DNA of 64,000 nucleotides from NCBI RefSeq assembly GCF_004295685.1, contig NZ_AP019368.1, positions 800,001 through 864,000 on the forward strand. The letters run 5' to 3'. The stretch's first letter is position 1. Each line of letters starts with the position of its first letter. The notes under the pieces are model-generated. The model saw nothing but the letters and a program-made list of their open reading frames with translations, had not been told where the DNA came from and did not search any database. Made by a program: the position numbers and the translations under genes. This stretch comes from Fluviispira sanaruensis (GTDB taxonomy: Bacteria; Bdellovibrionota_B; Oligoflexia; Silvanigrellales; Silvanigrellaceae). Below, in pieces: positions 52,744-61,795 of this stretch.

Positions 52744-53187
52744 TTAACTGACTTTACGCACATGATCCTCAAAGTCAGAGACAAAATGAGTTTCAAATTT
52801 ATCAAAAATATTTTCTGATTTTTGACTTCTAATTTTGCGTAATCTTAAATTTGTTGCACTGTAGTCTGACATTTCGCTCACTGAAGAAAATTCAGCACGT
52901 TTGTGTCGTGCTTTTTTAGTAACCTTTCTAAGAGAAGATTCTAACTTAGTGAGAACTTTATCAATACAATAACCGATATCGTTAGAATTTGCATTCACAC
53001 ATGTACTGAGTTTACCGGCAATAACAGATATTTTAACATGATGCTCAATTCCGTCTACACTAAAAAATGCTCGAACAGATGTTGTATTTGCTGAAAACTT
53101 TTCTATGCAATCTAGAATTTTTTCTTCAACATAGGATTGGATTAATTTTGATTTTGGGAAATTGACAAACTGCACGTCGACTCTCAT
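52744..53187 (-). CDS. hpf: Ribosome hibernation-promoting factor
   Basis: 147 aa. The N-terminal 95 residues fit the HPF/YfiA fold (VQFVNFPKSKLIQSYVEEKILDCIEKF, HHVKISVIAG, NANSNDIGYCIDKVLTKLESSLRKVTKKA), which blocks the decoding centre. The next 50 residues (ATNLRLRKIRSQKSENIFDKFETHF) are not the standard long-form dimerisation domain, so this is a short HPF with a tail. Family members inactivate ribosomes in stationary phase. Located after rpoN as in other proteobacteria. Confidence 0.9.
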   Translation of the reverse strand: MRVDVQFVNFPKSKLIQSYVEEKILDCIEKFSANTTSVRAFFSVDGIEHHVKISVIAGKLSTCVNANSNDIGYCIDKVLTKLESSLRKVTKKARHKRAEFSSVSEMSDYSATNLRLRKIRSQKSENIFDKFETHFVSDFEDHVRKVS

Positions 53188-53259
53188 GTAACCTCCTCTT
53201 TGGGATTTGGTAGGACATTTAAAATTTATCGGAAATTACCCGTCAAAAGTTAAGGACTA

Positions 53260-53300
53260 CAGCAAGATATTGAACAATAAATGGTTTCAATATCTTGCTG
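53260..53300. other. Long stem-loop between rpoN and hpf
   Basis: Perfect 14-bp arms CAGCAAGATATTGA (53260-53273) and TCAATATCTTGCTG (53287-53300) around a 13-nt loop. There is no U-run on either strand, so it is not a standard terminator. It may be an RNA processing or stabilising structure, or a two-fold DNA site. Confidence 0.5.
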
Positions 53301-53348
53301 AAAGCTAGCATGTAATGGATCGGAAGTCAAGTCTTTTTGGCTAAACGG

Positions 53349-54764
53349 TCAAAACCTTTGGATTCTTTTGGCTGAGGAAAGAATTCCTAAAGATTCTCTG
53401 TATTTAGAGATAGTGCGGCGAGCGATTTTAATGTTTTTTTCCATGAACATCTTTTCAACAATTTCTTGATCTGAAAGAGGTTTTGATTTGTCTTCATTTC
53501 TAATAAAATCAGCCACATGCTGTTTAATCGATTCATTTGCCAACTCTTTACCCGCATTGTTCTCGACTGAGGCGTTAAAAAAATACTTCAATTCAAAAAT
53601 TCCTCGGGGTGAATAAAGATATTTACCTGATGTTGCTCGTGAAATTGTGCTTTCATGTAAAGTCAATTCTTGTGCCACTGTTTTTAGAGTCATTGGGGTG
53701 AGGAAATCAACTCCATATTCAAAAAAACTTTTCTGATATTTAAGAATTGTGTCAACAACTTTTAAAATAGTTTTATCTCTTTCTTCAAGAGATCTTACGA
53801 GCCATTTAGCTGATTTAATATTTTCAGAAATATATTTATACGTTTCCTTATTATTTTTTCTATCCATGCTTTCTTTAATTTCTTTGATCAGTTTTGTATA
53901 TTTTTTTGAAAGTTTGAGTCTAGGTAAATCGTTTTCATTTAAACTACAAATCCACTCATTATCTCTTTTATAGACAAAAACATCCGGGATTATAATCTGA
54001 TTTGTTTGAGTACCAAATTGCCTCGCAGGTCTTGGATCTAAATTTGCTTTTATAAAACGAAATGATTCTTTAACTTCTTCTAAAGTCAATTTTTCATTTT
54101 TGGCAATTTTTTGAAAATTCTGTTTTTGAAACTCTTCCCAGTATTCTGTAAGTATTTTTTCGACAATTTTTGATTTTTTCTCGAGTTTATTATACTGAAG
54201 CAATAGGCATTCTTGTAGATCTCGTGCGCCCACACCAGCGGGTTCGCATTTTTGTATAATTTCAAGAGCAAAAATAAGATCATCTTCATGGATAGAATGG
54301 TTTTCTGCTATAACGTTTAATTTTGTATTGAAAAATCCATTGTCATCAATATATTGAAGTACTATATGAATACATTCCTTTTCATAGGGGCTGAGACGTT
54401 GAGTGGATATTTGATTTTCAATAAAATCATGGATGGAGTTGACAGAGGAATTGTCCGGAAACTCTTTTCTTTGATTCGCTGAAGAAATTTCTTCAGATCT
54501 ATTTATATCATTAAATTTTTCGAGAAAATCACTTTGATTAAATGATTTTTGCAAGGCATATTTCAATTCTTCATAATGATTTTTTTGTTCTCTTTTACTG
54601 GAATTTGAAATATCAACAAGACAAGGATTCTTTTCTAATTCTTCATTGACAAACTTTTCAAGCTCAATTCTTCCTAAAGTTAAAATTGTTATCGAATTTT
54701 TTAACTCAGCTGAAAGTGAAATTCTTTGTGATGTTTTAAGTCCTTGTTTGATTTCAAGCGCCAT
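53349..54764 (-). CDS. rpoN: RNA polymerase sigma-54 factor
   Basis: 471 aa. N-terminal activator-interacting region (QRISLSAELKNSITILTLGRIELEKFVNEELEKNPCL), acidic linker, core-binding domain with the YIDDNGFF segment and CEPAGVGARDLQECLLLQY, and C-terminal DNA-binding part ending with the RpoN box ARRTISKYRESL. It directs sigma-54 promoters (nitrogen, flagellar and other genes). It is 12 bp downstream of a flagellin gene, so part of its expression may follow flagellin transcription. Confidence 0.95.
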   Translation of the reverse strand: MALEIKQGLKTSQRISLSAELKNSITILTLGRIELEKFVNEELEKNPCLVDISNSSKREQKNHYEELKYALQKSFNQSDFLEKFNDINRSEEISSANQRKEFPDNSSVNSIHDFIENQISTQRLSPYEKECIHIVLQYIDDNGFFNTKLNVIAENHSIHEDDLIFALEIIQKCEPAGVGARDLQECLLLQYNKLEKKSKIVEKILTEYWEEFQKQNFQKIAKNEKLTLEEVKESFRFIKANLDPRPARQFGTQTNQIIIPDVFVYKRDNEWICSLNENDLPRLKLSKKYTKLIKEIKESMDRKNNKETYKYISENIKSAKWLVRSLEERDKTILKVVDTILKYQKSFFEYGVDFLTPMTLKTVAQELTLHESTISRATSGKYLYSPRGIFELKYFFNASVENNAGKELANESIKQHVADFIRNEDKSKPLSDQEIVEKMFMEKNIKIARRTISKYRESLGILSSAKRIQRF

Positions 54765-54776
54765 TCAATTACTCCG

Positions 54777-55658
54777 CTACCCAATTAGGTGCAATATATG
54801 TTCTGGAAGCCGATTTGCTTGTGCAAGTACAGCAGTTCCTGCAGCAACAAGAATTTTATTTTGGGTAAAACGCGCACTTTCGGAGCCATAATCAACATCC
54901 CGAATACGTGACTGTGCTGCGCTCAAATTTTCACTCCCTACATCGATTGATGCGATTGTTGAGTTCAATCGGCTTTGCAAAGCGCCAAACGTTGCACGTG
55001 CCTTAGTAATCTTTAGCATAGAGTCATCTAAATTTGAAAATATTTTTTCTGTGTCACTTCCGCCTAATTCATCTCCGCTTTCTCCTTCGATATTTAGTTC
55101 CTTTAAATTTGAAAGCGATTCATTTAATTCACTTAGATCTTCAAATTTTAACTTTATGGTTTCATTTTCATTATTTGTCGAACCATCAGCTTTTCTAAAA
55201 TTAACTCCAACTTGTATAGCTATATCTTTTTGTCCCTCTTCTGAAAAAAGACTTTTGCCATTAAATTCAGTTTGATCTTTTATACGATTAATTTCCGAAC
55301 CAAGTTCTTGAAATTCTTTATTAAGGTAACTTCTTTCTGTAGAACTGACAGTATCGCTCGCTGCTTGTGTGGTTAATTCACGCATGCGTATAATTAAATT
55401 ATTGAGCTCACTTAATCCACCTTCACCTGTTTGAAGAAAAGAAATCCCATCCGAAGCATTTCTCTTAGCTTGAGCAAAGCCTCTTATTTTTGCCCGCATT
55501 GTTTCTGATATTGCAAGTCCTGCAGCATCATCCGATGATTTATTAATTCTTAACCCAGAAGCTAACTTTTCTATGCTATCGCTTAATTGTTCTTCATTTT
55601 CATTTAAGCGTCTTTGTGCAATCAAGCTTTCAATATTTGATTTAATTCTTAATCCCAT
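54777..55658 (-). CDS. Flagellin
   Basis: 293 aa. Conserved flagellin N-terminus GLRIKSNIESLIAQRRLNENEEQLSDSIEKLASGLRINKSSDDAAGLAIS and C-terminus ARATFGALQSRLNSTIASIDVGSENLSAAQSRIRDVDY. The variable middle is short, so a thin filament surface is expected. Exported through the flagellar type III system without a cleavable signal. Paralog of the gene just upstream, 31 bp away; probably cotranscribed. Confidence 0.95.
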   Translation of the reverse strand: MGLRIKSNIESLIAQRRLNENEEQLSDSIEKLASGLRINKSSDDAAGLAISETMRAKIRGFAQAKRNASDGISFLQTGEGGLSELNNLIIRMRELTTQAASDTVSSTERSYLNKEFQELGSEINRIKDQTEFNGKSLFSEEGQKDIAIQVGVNFRKADGSTNNENETIKLKFEDLSELNESLSNLKELNIEGESGDELGGSDTEKIFSNLDDSMLKITKARATFGALQSRLNSTIASIDVGSENLSAAQSRIRDVDYGSESARFTQNKILVAAGTAVLAQANRLPEHILHLIG

Positions 55659-55689
55659 GGCTTTAATTCCTTATAATTCATTTTTTTAA

Positions 55690-56538
55690 TTAACGAAGGA
55701 GTGATAAAGCCATTTCTGGGCGCTGATTTGCTTGAGATAAAACAGCAAGTCCTGCTTGACTCAGAATGCGGCTTTGCGTCATTTTTGCTGTTTCTTCAGC
55801 AAAATCTGCGTCACGAATGCGGCTATTTGCTGCCATCATATTTTCAGTTGAAACAGAAATATTGCTTATAGCGCTGTTTAAACGTGATTGTGTTGCACCA
55901 AGAGTTGCGCGGGTATTTGCAACCATATAAAGACCAGCATCAATTATGCTTAAGTTTTCTGCGATTTTTTCTCTATCATCACCTGCTAAAGATGATTCTT
56001 TAATTCCTAATGTTTCACTGGTAATTCCCTCTGGAGCATCACCGAGTTGTAACTTTAAAATATCATTAGCTGTTCCGTTATATCCGACTTGTAAAATAAC
56101 TCCATTTTCAGAAGTTTGAGGCCCTAACAATTTTCGTCCATTAAATTCTGTAGTGTCTGAAATACGATCAATTTCTTCCATTAAATTTTGATATTCTTTA
56201 TCAAGAAAACCTCTTTCTTGCATACCAACAGTGTCCGAAGCGGACTGCACAGTGAGTTCTCTCATTCTTATTAAGATATTGCTAGTTTCATTAAGACCAC
56301 CTTCAGCAACTTGGACAAGAGATACTCCATCATTAGCGTTGCGTTTTGCTTGCATTAAGCCTCTTGTTTTTGCTCTTAATCCTTCAGATATTGCAAGTCC
56401 AGCAGCATCATCAGATGATTTATTTATTCTTAAACCAGATGATAATTTTTCCATGCTTGAATTCATATCTGCATTATTATTGGAAAGAAATCTTTGTGCG
56501 GAAAGTGATTCTACGTTGGTGCGAATGCGAAGTCCCAT
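55690..56538 (-). CDS. fliC: Flagellin
   Basis: 282 aa from ATG 56538, preceded by AAGGAGG. Upstream in-frame residues are not flagellin-like, so this start is preferred over 56604. Standard N- and C-terminal coiled domains (GLRIRTNVESLSAQRF...SSGLRINKSSDDAAGLAISEG; ATLGATQSRLNSAISNISVSTENMMAANSRIRDADF) with a short central domain. Major filament subunit candidate: it is the first gene after a sigma28-like promoter and structured leader. Confidence 0.95.
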   Translation of the reverse strand: MGLRIRTNVESLSAQRFLSNNNADMNSSMEKLSSGLRINKSSDDAAGLAISEGLRAKTRGLMQAKRNANDGVSLVQVAEGGLNETSNILIRMRELTVQSASDTVGMQERGFLDKEYQNLMEEIDRISDTTEFNGRKLLGPQTSENGVILQVGYNGTANDILKLQLGDAPEGITSETLGIKESSLAGDDREKIAENLSIIDAGLYMVANTRATLGATQSRLNSAISNISVSTENMMAANSRIRDADFAEETAKMTQSRILSQAGLAVLSQANQRPEMALSLLR

Positions 56539-56590
56539 GACTTTTCCTCCTTGATGGTCCAAGATTTGTGTGTTTGAGACACAAACGACC

Positions 56591-56666
56591 GTTCGCAATA
56601 CCAACCTTGGTACTTTGCGAACTTATAGGTCATTCCTCTGTAATCCGTGAGGTTTCCGTGACCTAT
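56591..56666 (-). other. Structured 5' leader of the flagellin mRNA
   Basis: Two stem-loops. 56625-56666 has arms ATAGGTCA / TGACCTAT that begin almost exactly at the predicted transcription start (about 56667). 56591-56622 pairs GTTCGCAA with the TTGCGAAC region. A 5'-terminal stem of this kind typically protects mRNA; that role is inferred. Confidence 0.5.
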
Positions 56667-56673
56667 GAGGGAA

Positions 56674-56700
56674 ATATCGAGGGTATTTACAGGAACTTAA
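56674..56700 (-). promoter_or_regulatory. Sigma28 (FliA)-like flagellin promoter
   Basis: On the minus strand TTAAGTTC (56693-56700), 11-bp spacer, CTCGATAT (56674-56681). Compared with TAAAGTTT-N11-GCCGATAA, 6 of 8 and 5 of 8 positions match. Predicted start about 56667, giving a 5' leader of about 130 nt before the flagellin ATG. The remaining sequence up to 56943 is AT-rich with no other gene. Confidence 0.6.
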
Positions 56701-56943
56701 TAGGTATTTTTATATAAATTAAAAAATATATATTAATTATAGTAATAACAATGATTTATATTTTTGTAGTCTTAAGGAGTTCATTTATAATTTGTTTGCT
56801 TGAGATAAGGAAGGGAATGAAATAACTAAGCGTTTTTACTTGAACTTACAAACTTCTTGTAAAATTCTTGACTTTATATCAATGATCTGGTTCTCTTTGC
56901 CATGTTCTAGTGTGTTTTTTACGTGAAATTCAGGGGTATTATA

Positions 56944-58116
56944 ATGAACCGTCTTGACTCGATTAGTTTTGGTAAAATTGTGCAAATACGTGAACACCTT
57001 CTCAAACTTCAAGCGGGCGGAAAAAAAGTATACCGTCTTGAATCTGGTGATCCAAGTTTTTCAATAGCTCCACATATCACAGATGCAATTAATAAAGCTC
57101 TTAAAGATGGTAAAACTCATTATATTCCGAATGATGGTATTCCAGATTTGCGTAAAGCTCTTGCGCAAAAATTACATTTTCAAAATAATATTAAAGTAAC
57201 AGAAAATGATATTTACGTTACAAATGGTGCAATGCATGCATTATTTGTTGTCTTTCAGTGTATGCTAGCGCAAGGCGATGAAGTTATTGTTCCTGAACCT
57301 CTATGGACAGAAATTGGTGACAATATACGTCTTGCTGGCGGTGTTACAGTATCTGTTCCTCTCACTAGAGAGAAAAATTATCAATATTCATATGAAGATA
57401 TTTTAAATAAAATTACACCTAAAACAAAAGCAATATTTGTAAACTCTCCACAAAATCCATCGGGAGCGATTGTTCCAAAAGAAGAACTGAGAAAAATTGC
57501 CAATCTAGCTGCTGAACGTGGACTTTGGTTAGTTGCAGATGAAGCATATGAAGATCTTGTCTATGAAGGAGAACACTATTCTCCAGCAAGTGGACTTCAT
57601 GGTTATGATAAAGCTGTTTCTCTCTATTCCTTTTCAAAAACTCATGCGATGAGCGGATTAAGAGTTGGTTATATCGTAACTACCAATCCTATTTTAAAAG
57701 AGCGCATTCCAAAGTTGTTACGTTGTACAGTCAACGGGATTAATAGCATTTCTCAATGGGGAGCATTGGCAGCTGTGACAGGTCCACGTGACCATTTAAA
57801 TTATATGCTATCCGAATACAAAATCCGTCGTGAAATTATGTACAATGCTGCTGCAGCTATTCCAGGTTTAATTCCATTTAAACCACAAGGAGCATTTTAT
57901 TTATGGTGCGACGTTGAACCTGTATTATTAGAAAAATTAAAAATCAAATCGGTTTCTCAGCTTTCAGACTTTTTAGCTGAATGTGGCATAGGCAGTGCTC
58001 CTGGCGATTGCTTTGGAGAAAGCTGTGCCAATGGTATTCGCTTTGCATTCAGTTGCAGCACTGAAATGGTCACAGAAGGTTCAGCAGCGCTTAAAGAATT
58101 TCTCACTCGCAGATAA
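56944..58116 (+). CDS. Class I/II pyridoxal-phosphate aminotransferase (AspC-like)
   Basis: 390 aa from ATG 56944 (AGGGG 8 nt upstream); an in-frame GTG at 56923 is less likely. Landmarks: VYRLESGDPSFSIAPHI, HYIPNDGIPDLRKAL, VTNGAMHALFVVFQ, NSPQNPSGAIVPKEEL, VADEAYEDLVYEG, and the PLP-lysine region YSFSKTHAMSGLRVGYIV. It resembles bacterial aspartate-type aminotransferases; the exact amino acid pair is unknown. A strong terminator follows the gene. Confidence 0.9.
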   Translation: MNRLDSISFGKIVQIREHLLKLQAGGKKVYRLESGDPSFSIAPHITDAINKALKDGKTHYIPNDGIPDLRKALAQKLHFQNNIKVTENDIYVTNGAMHALFVVFQCMLAQGDEVIVPEPLWTEIGDNIRLAGGVTVSVPLTREKNYQYSYEDILNKITPKTKAIFVNSPQNPSGAIVPKEELRKIANLAAERGLWLVADEAYEDLVYEGEHYSPASGLHGYDKAVSLYSFSKTHAMSGLRVGYIVTTNPILKERIPKLLRCTVNGINSISQWGALAAVTGPRDHLNYMLSEYKIRREIMYNAAAAIPGLIPFKPQGAFYLWCDVEPVLLEKLKIKSVSQLSDFLAECGIGSAPGDCFGESCANGIRFAFSCSTEMVTEGSAALKEFLTRR

Positions 58117-58124
58117 TTCCGCAT

Positions 58125-58157
58125 AAAAAGCTTTATCGTTCGATAAAGCTTTTTTTC
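58125..58157 (+). terminator. Intrinsic terminator after the aminotransferase
   Basis: AAAAGCTTTATCG / CGATAAAGCTTTTTTT, a perfect stem with a 2-nt loop followed by a T run. Confidence 0.9.
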
Positions 58158-58323
58158 TATGTAAGTTAAATATTTTAAATTAAAATCAATTGATTTTTTC
58201 TATAGATATTATATCCTCAAGTTCAGTTGAATTTTTACCTTTAGGGTGTCATGAATAACTAATCTTTCCTTATAAATTTAATTACTTGCAAAATAAAAAT
58301 AAATAATACAAAATGGAGAATAT

Positions 58324-59922
58324 ATGTCTTCACTTATTTGTGTACATGACCTAGCAAAAAGTTTCCCTGACGGAACTCTGCTTTTTCGCAATTTTAATTT
58401 TAATCTTGGTAAAGAAAAAGTGGGAATTATTGGGAAAAACGGCATTGGTAAAAGCACATTATTGAGAATTCTTGCTGGAGAAATGGAATACTCAGCAGGT
58501 TCTATTGTCATTGAAGGAAAATTATCCTATTTACCACAAAAAATACAAGATTTTTCAAAATTTTCAATTGCTCAAATACTGAACGTAGAAAAAAAATTAA
58601 ACGCGCTGCAAAAAGCAGATATTGGAAAAGCTACAATAGATGATTTAAATGAAATTGATGATGATTGGGATTTTATGACTCATCTTCAAGCTATTTTAAA
58701 ATCTCTTGAGCTTGAGGATATCGATCTACAACGGTTAGGTGAAAGCATAAGTGGAGGAGAGCTTATGCGTTTTTTATATGCTCGACTTCTCTTAGAAAAT
58801 CCTGATATTATTCTTTTCGATGAACCGACAAATAATTTAGACAGTGCAGGGAAAAATCATTTCTATAAAGCATTGAGCTCTTCACGACTTGGGTACTTAA
58901 TCGTAAGTCATGATCGTGAATTGTTAAATAAGATGGATCGCATTTTTGAAATTTCAAATCTTGGTCTAAGAACATATCAAGGCAATTATGATTTTTACTT
59001 AGAAGAGCGGAATAAAGAAAATGAAGCAGCTTTACATAAAGTTACATTTGCCGAGGAGAGATTTAAAAAACAAATTATAATGGAACATATTTTATCGGAG
59101 AAACAAGAAAAGAGAAATGCCCAAGGGAAAAAAAATATACCTAATTTGGGCTTGCCCAAAATTGTCTTGGGAAGAATGAAAGAGAATGCGCAAAATACCA
59201 CATCGCGTTTAAAAGATATCCATGCAGATAAGACAAAGGAATACTCAGAAGCTGTTCAGAGGGAAAAGGCAGAGTTAAGGGATGAATTTAAAATAAAAAT
59301 TGACATCAAAAAATCAAATATTCCAAGCACAAAAGAAATGATTATGTGCCAGAATTTGAATTATAGATTTTCAAATGCGAATCATTCGTTGTGGAAAGAA
59401 AATATCAACTTTGCAGTTATAGGCAATAAACGAGTCCATTTAACTGGCCGTAATGGATCTGGAAAATCAACTTTATTAAAATTAATCACTCAACAAATTT
59501 TCCCAAAAGTAGGTGATATTAAAATTGGTTCTTTAAAATTTGCCTTGCTGGATCAGGGGACTTCTTTTCTGCACGATGAACTGAGTATCTTGGAAAATTT
59601 ACAAAAATTTGCCATGGAGCACTTTGTAGAGCATGAATTGCGAGTGAAAGCGGGACGATTTTTATTCTATGGCGATTCTGTTTTTAAAAAAGTAAAATAT
59701 TTAAGCGGTGGTGAAAGAGTGAGGCTTGCTCTAGCTTGTTTATTGGCTATGAATAACGCTCCTGATATTTTTATTCTAGATGAACCGACCAATAATTTGG
59801 ACATTGAATCGATAGAAATATTAACAGAATGTTTGAATAAATTTAGCGGAGTCTTATTCGTAGTCTCACATGATAAAAACTTTATATCTGACATAAAGAT
59901 TAACATGGCTATCTCTTTGTGA
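58324..59922 (+). CDS. ABC-F family ATP-binding protein
   Basis: 532 aa, soluble, two ABC domains and no membrane segments. Domain 1 (about 1-225): IIGKNGIGKSTLLRIL, SISGGELMRFLYARLLL, IILFDEPTNNLD. A charged linker (about 225-340, NKENEAALHKVTFAEERFKKQ) matches the ABC-F interdomain arm. Domain 2 (about 340-532): LTGRNGSGKSTLLKLI, YLSGGERVRLALACLL, IFILDEPTNNLD. ABC-F proteins act on ribosomes (translation factors, antibiotic protection); the subgroup cannot be fixed here. TGGAG precedes the ATG. Confidence 0.92.
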   Translation: MSSLICVHDLAKSFPDGTLLFRNFNFNLGKEKVGIIGKNGIGKSTLLRILAGEMEYSAGSIVIEGKLSYLPQKIQDFSKFSIAQILNVEKKLNALQKADIGKATIDDLNEIDDDWDFMTHLQAILKSLELEDIDLQRLGESISGGELMRFLYARLLLENPDIILFDEPTNNLDSAGKNHFYKALSSSRLGYLIVSHDRELLNKMDRIFEISNLGLRTYQGNYDFYLEERNKENEAALHKVTFAEERFKKQIIMEHILSEKQEKRNAQGKKNIPNLGLPKIVLGRMKENAQNTTSRLKDIHADKTKEYSEAVQREKAELRDEFKIKIDIKKSNIPSTKEMIMCQNLNYRFSNANHSLWKENINFAVIGNKRVHLTGRNGSGKSTLLKLITQQIFPKVGDIKIGSLKFALLDQGTSFLHDELSILENLQKFAMEHFVEHELRVKAGRFLFYGDSVFKKVKYLSGGERVRLALACLLAMNNAPDIFILDEPTNNLDIESIEILTECLNKFSGVLFVVSHDKNFISDIKINMAISL

Positions 59923-60042
59923 ATTCAAGGATTGAAATTTTATTTGTAGAATAATTTATTTATGAAGGAGGAAAGGTGTGGTCTAGGCATTTATATAAAT
60001 AATTAATATTTTACTATCCTAAAATTCAATCTTTATCTTTTT

Positions 60043-60762
60043 TTAACTTCTTATAATATACTTATATCCTATATCTTGTAAAAATTTAATTTTATCGTTA
60101 CTTACTTTGCCAACATATGCAATAGGCTCAGCTGTCTTTGGAATTAAATTTATTAAATTAACTAATAGACTGAAGTCTAGAGAAAAACTATGAGGATTAA
60201 AACCAAAAATAGGGAAGTATGGAGCATCTGTTTCAAGTACAGTTAAAAGTTCTTGTTTAGATAGAATAAGAAAAAAAATCGAGAAGTGGAAGTCACGGCC
60301 AATCTCGGTGAAATATTGAATTTTAAATTTATCAAAGCCTTTACAATATAATATAATACCATTAAATCCTAATAAAATTGACTCATAAATATCGTATTCG
60401 CTTGAATAAAAACCACTGCGTACGACAAAATTTTCATCGCTTTTGCAGATCATAAGATCTTTCCAGTCAGACGATAATTCTGATGTAAAAAGTGTAAAAA
60501 TCTTTTCATCGATTGAGCTTTGAAAGCTTAAATTATTTATAGAAAAAAGTGGACGAAATTCAGAGTCAGGAATAATCTTTGGAATTATTTTACAATTTTG
60601 ATTATTTAAAGAATCTTCTTCTAACATAATTTGGGCAAATGAATTTAAATTTTTTTTATTCATTGAATATATTTCGCATTGCTCTTTTAATTCAGTCAAT
60701 GGTATATAATTTTCTTTTATTTTTGTTATGTTTTTTTGCTGTAAAATAAAAAAATCGAGCAT
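60043..60762 (-). CDS. Degenerate TrpC-like (indole-3-glycerol phosphate synthase fold) protein
   Basis: 239 aa. The C-terminal 130 residues follow TrpC: VVRSGFYSSEYDIYESILLGFNGIILYC aligns with the lysine-bearing strand and helix ([25 protein letters not shown]), and FGFNPHSFSLDFSLLVNLINLIP with the INNRDL...T..L..LIP segment, ending VSNDKIKFLQDIGYKYIIRS at the GI..ED...L...G site. The catalytic Lys is replaced by Arg-Ser, and the ESGI glutamate and Asn-Arg pair are lost, so IGPS activity is doubtful. The N-terminal 100 residues are poorly conserved. It is 7 bp after trpD. Confidence 0.6.
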   Translation of the reverse strand: MLDFFILQQKNITKIKENYIPLTELKEQCEIYSMNKKNLNSFAQIMLEEDSLNNQNCKIIPKIIPDSEFRPLFSINNLSFQSSIDEKIFTLFTSELSSDWKDLMICKSDENFVVRSGFYSSEYDIYESILLGFNGIILYCKGFDKFKIQYFTEIGRDFHFSIFFLILSKQELLTVLETDAPYFPIFGFNPHSFSLDFSLLVNLINLIPKTAEPIAYVGKVSNDKIKFLQDIGYKYIIRS

Positions 60763-60769
60763 TTATATC

Positions 60770-61795
60770 CTACTTTTGATTTTTCCATTTCTCTAACGTA
60801 GCTAAAGCATTTGCAGATGTTATGGAGTTTTTTGCAATTTCTATTCCCTCAAATATAGTATTGCATTTTTCAGCACACCAGAGAATAGCAGCTGTATTGA
60901 TAATGACTGCATCCATAATGGCTGGATGCGCATCATTTTTGAGGACATCTAATAATATCTTTGTATTATATTCAATATCTTTACCAATGAGATCTTTTAT
61001 TTTATGCGTTTTTATTCCAAACTCTGCCGGCTTTAAAACTTCATGAGTTATTTTTCCATTTTCAAGCTTGGCAATATAAGTAGCGCTACAAACGGAAATT
61101 TCATCTAAACCATCTTCTCCATGTGCAACTAATGCTCGTTTTCTCCCTAAGTTTTTTAAACAATTTATGATAAGTGGAAGAGAGTCTTTACTATAAACTC
61201 CAACAAGTTGTCCTGTTAATTTCATTGGATTTGCAAGGGGATAAACAAGATCTATGATGGTTTTAAAACCAAGCGTTTTTCGAATATGCGCAAGGTGTTT
61301 AAGATTTGGATAATATATATTTGAAGGTAAAAATGCGATATTAAATTTTTTAATATTTTCATAAGCTACTTTTAAAGTAGTTGCAGGAGTCAGATCTAGC
61401 GTTTTTAAGACATCACTACTTCCTGATTTACTTGAGATACTTTTCCCAGCAAATTTTGCTATATTTGCGCCTGCTCCAGCAGCAACAATAGCAGCAGTTG
61501 TAGAAATATTTACAGTGGAAGTGTGATCGCCTCCTGTACCACCACAATCGACAACACTTTCCAGTTCATGCGAATCTAAAATTGGATTTTTATCACGAAT
61601 TGCACTGAGTATTGCAATAATAATTTCTTCGGTTAATGTTATAAAACGAAAACCTGTTAGCACTGCAGCCACACGCATATCAGATAAAGTTCCATCTATC
61701 ATGCTATGAACCAGAGCCGATGTTTCATCTTTAGAAAATCCGCGACCAGCAAAGACCTGTTCCATAATAGGAGAAAAATTTTTATCAATAATCAT
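60770..61795 (-). CDS. trpD: Anthranilate phosphoribosyltransferase-like protein with altered motifs
   Basis: 341 aa, about the TrpD length. It shows VVDCGGTGGDHTSTVNISTTAAIVAAGAGANIAKF (PRPP loop GTGGD and the STxxA helix), SSKSGSSDVLKTLDL, RKTLGFKTIIDLVYPLANPMKL and VAHGEDGLDE. The usual KHGNR before SVSSKSGSADV is KFAGK here, so the His-Asn pair that contacts anthranilate and the Arg are changed. Substrate binding may be altered. Overlaps the upstream hydrolase gene by 11 bp, so the two are coupled. Confidence 0.75.
   Translation of the reverse strand: MIIDKNFSPIMEQVFAGRGFSKDETSALVHSMIDGTLSDMRVAAVLTGFRFITLTEEIIIAILSAIRDKNPILDSHELESVVDCGGTGGDHTSTVNISTTAAIVAAGAGANIAKFAGKSISSKSGSSDVLKTLDLTPATTLKVAYENIKKFNIAFLPSNIYYPNLKHLAHIRKTLGFKTIIDLVYPLANPMKLTGQLVGVYSKDSLPLIINCLKNLGRKRALVAHGEDGLDEISVCSATYIAKLENGKITHEVLKPAEFGIKTHKIKDLIGKDIEYNTKILLDVLKNDAHPAIMDAVIINTAAILWCAEKCNTIFEGIEIAKNSITSANALATLEKWKNQK

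Noticed and set aside
59966-59990. AAGGAGGAAAGGTGTG resembling a ribosome-binding site with GTG start
   Set aside because: The frame closes after two codons (GTG GTC TAG).
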